A DNA stretch of 7,826 nucleotides from JAUVIB01 sp964424545 (GTDB taxonomy: Bacteria > Calditrichota > Calditrichia > Calditrichales > Calditrichaceae): assembly GCA_964424545.1 (NCBI GenBank), contig CAYRJN010000177.1:1-7826 (forward strand). Reading direction: 5' to 3'. Position 1 is the first letter of the stretch. Every line of letters starts with the position of its first letter. This document shows, piece after piece, positions 6,647 through 7,826 of this stretch. The notes under the pieces are model-generated. The model was not told where the DNA came from. It worked only from the letters and a program-made list of their open reading frames with translations, and ran no database searches. Made by a program: the position numbers and the translations under genes.

Positions 6647-7826
6647 TTAATTATCGCTTACATTTTGTTCTTCCGTGGGGAGATTTCGATACCAGAACCA
6701 ATAAATACCAATAGCGCTAACGACAAAAGCAGTAAAAGTTAACCAAAAAGTTGAATAGGTATGAATGATTAACTGCATAGGCAATAAATAGAGCGTGGTT
6801 TGCGCTACAAGTATAAACGGAAGCGAAAGTAAATTATTGCGATGTTCGCGTTTCATTTTTTCTCTTTCCTCTTCCGTTAATAAATTGCGATAAGGTTTCC
6901 AAAAGCCAAAAGGACGCGTCGCTTTATAAAATCTTTTCACAACTTCTTCTTCCGTCGGCGACGTAAAATAAGTTGCAATTATTATGGAAACCAAAGTAAT
7001 ACCGGCAACTAATAAAAATTGCTGCCATTCCACCAAATCGGGGATAAAAGCGCGCTGAACGATTGCAATTATCATTCCCGCAAAGGTACCGATGGCAAAC
7101 CCCTGACCATTGTAGCGCCACCAGTAAAATTTTAACATCAAAGCCGTGGAAAGTCCGCTTCCCAGCCCCATAATAAGCCATGCCCATATATCGTTTATAC
7201 TACGAATGGTAAAGGCCATCAAAAAGCCAAAGATAACCAATAAAATAGAAGCGGCATACGAGCTGAAAACGAGCTCTTTATTTGAAGCTTTCGGACGGAT
7301 ATAGGTTTGATAAATATCGCGAACAAAATAACCGGCGGCTGTATTAACCGAAGTATCAAAAGTGGACATAGACGCAGCGATAATGGCCACTAACATTAAG
7401 CCGCGCATTCCGATAGGGATATTATATAAAATAACCGCAGGCAAAACTCTTTCCGGATTAATTGTACCTTCAATACTCACCAAATTCAACTTGGTTTGCC
7501 AATCATTCTGCAATAAATCTTTTAAGCCGTTAACCAAATCGGCCGGATAGCTATGCGGATTATTAATCAATCCGGCCAAAAGTTCGGGCCATTTCTGCTT
7601 ACTGATCTCGGGGAAATAATGTTTTATCATTTCGGATGCTTGAACAATTACATTCTGGTCCGGAACCAAATTATATACCATATAGATTCCCAACACGGCA
7701 AAGCCCATCATAAGCGGCCAGCGAAACATCATAAAAAATATCCAAACGGGGTTAACGAGATTTGCTTCTCTTTCGCTGCGTGCACCAAAATATTTGGGAT
7801 CGGCGCCATATCCGAGAGAACCGACA
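6647..7826 (-). CDS. Sodium:solute symporter (SSS family), 5'-partial
   Basis: This is the C-terminal 392 residues of an inner-membrane Na+-coupled transporter, probably importing a sugar or small glycoside. The frame stays open through the window edge, so the gene starts beyond base 7826; the first ATG at 7732 lies inside a membrane helix and is not the start. Visible residues give about eight hydrophobic segments, near 27-51, 132-156, 188-207, 213-232, 243-260, 267-286, 333-355 and 360-379. The segment with AASMSTFDTSVN followed by a YFVRDIY element is the SSS helix that contributes the Ser/Thr pair of the second sodium site (S154/T155 in window numbering). A long polar loop (about 53-125) and a charged cytoplasmic stretch before the last two helices are as in the large SSS proteins of Bacteroidota-type bacteria. 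The family call is strong; the substrate cannot be read from sequence and is inferred from the glycosidase neighbours. The gene ends in TAA followed at once by a second TAA. Confidence 0.93.
   Translation of the reverse strand, partial: VGSLGYGADPKYFGARSEREANLVNPVWIFFMMFRWPLMMGFAVLGIYMVYNLVPDQNVIVQASEMIKHYFPEISKQKWPELLAGLINNPHSYPADLVNGLKDLLQNDWQTKLNLVSIEGTINPERVLPAVILYNIPIGMRGLMLVAIIAASMSTFDTSVNTAAGYFVRDIYQTYIRPKASNKELVFSSYAASILLVIFGFLMAFTIRSINDIWAWLIMGLGSGLSTALMLKFYWWRYNGQGFAIGTFAGMIIAIVQRAFIPDLVEWQQFLLVAGITLVSIIIATYFTSPTEEEVVKRFYKATRPFGFWKPYRNLLTEEEREKMKREHRNNLLSLPFILVAQTTLYLLPMQLIIHTYSTFWLTFTAFVVSAIGIYWFWYRNLPTEEQNVSDN

Noticed and set aside
6924..7187. Minus-strand 87-codon frame inside the symporter gene
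   Set aside because: It is an alternative frame of membrane-segment sequence; the symporter frame has clear SSS motifs throughout.
7362..7550. Plus-strand 62-codon frame in the symporter gene
   Set aside because: It is antisense to the sodium-site helix and the adjacent loop; no independent evidence of coding.
7730..7732. ATG at 7732 as the symporter start
   Set aside because: The same frame continues upstream for 31 codons to the window edge with family-like sequence (DPKYFGARSEREANLVNPVW), and the ATG falls inside a membrane helix.

Overview
The window is a stretch of one tightly packed minus-strand gene cluster, read from base 7826 down to base 1. It is AT-rich overall, with composition varying between genes. 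There is no convincing plus-strand gene, RNA gene, mobile element or CRISPR array. Gene content suggests a Gram-negative bacterium of the Bacteroidota/Ignavibacteriota/Calditrichota type: a large sodium:solute symporter beside glycosidases, an N-terminal lipoprotein signal, AT-rich gene starts with little Shine-Dalgarno signal in one case, and TAA stops at four of five genes. That assignment is an inference from style and families; no marker gene is present.

Layout in transcription order: (1) the 3' part of a sodium:solute symporter (SSS family) gene whose 5' end lies beyond base 7826; (2) a signal-less alpha/beta-hydrolase esterase of the acetyl-xylan/feruloyl esterase-like type; (3) a 1062-residue GH38 alpha-mannosidase without a signal peptide; (4) a GH51 alpha-L-arabinofuranosidase-like enzyme with a signal peptide; (5) a homologue of 2-keto-4-pentenoate hydratase (MhpD type, FAH fold) carrying a lipoprotein signal. 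Gaps between genes are 17, 12, 9 and 26 bases, so one transcript is very likely. Its promoter is upstream of base 7826, outside the window. Bases 1-60 after the last stop contain no gene start and no clear terminator.

Reading the genes together: the locus looks like a small glycan or glycoside utilisation operon. The exported GH51 enzyme would trim arabinofuranosyl (or related) residues in the periplasm. The symporter would import released sugars or small glycosides. The cytoplasmic esterase and alpha-mannosidase would finish deacylation and hydrolysis. No SusC/SusD pair, regulator or sugar kinase is in view. The lipoprotein FAH-fold protein is the piece that does not fit a standard sugar operon. 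The GH51 enzyme keeps its catalytic glutamates but departs from the usual family sequence around them. These two are the most interesting items; most other features belong to known families in an unremarkable arrangement.
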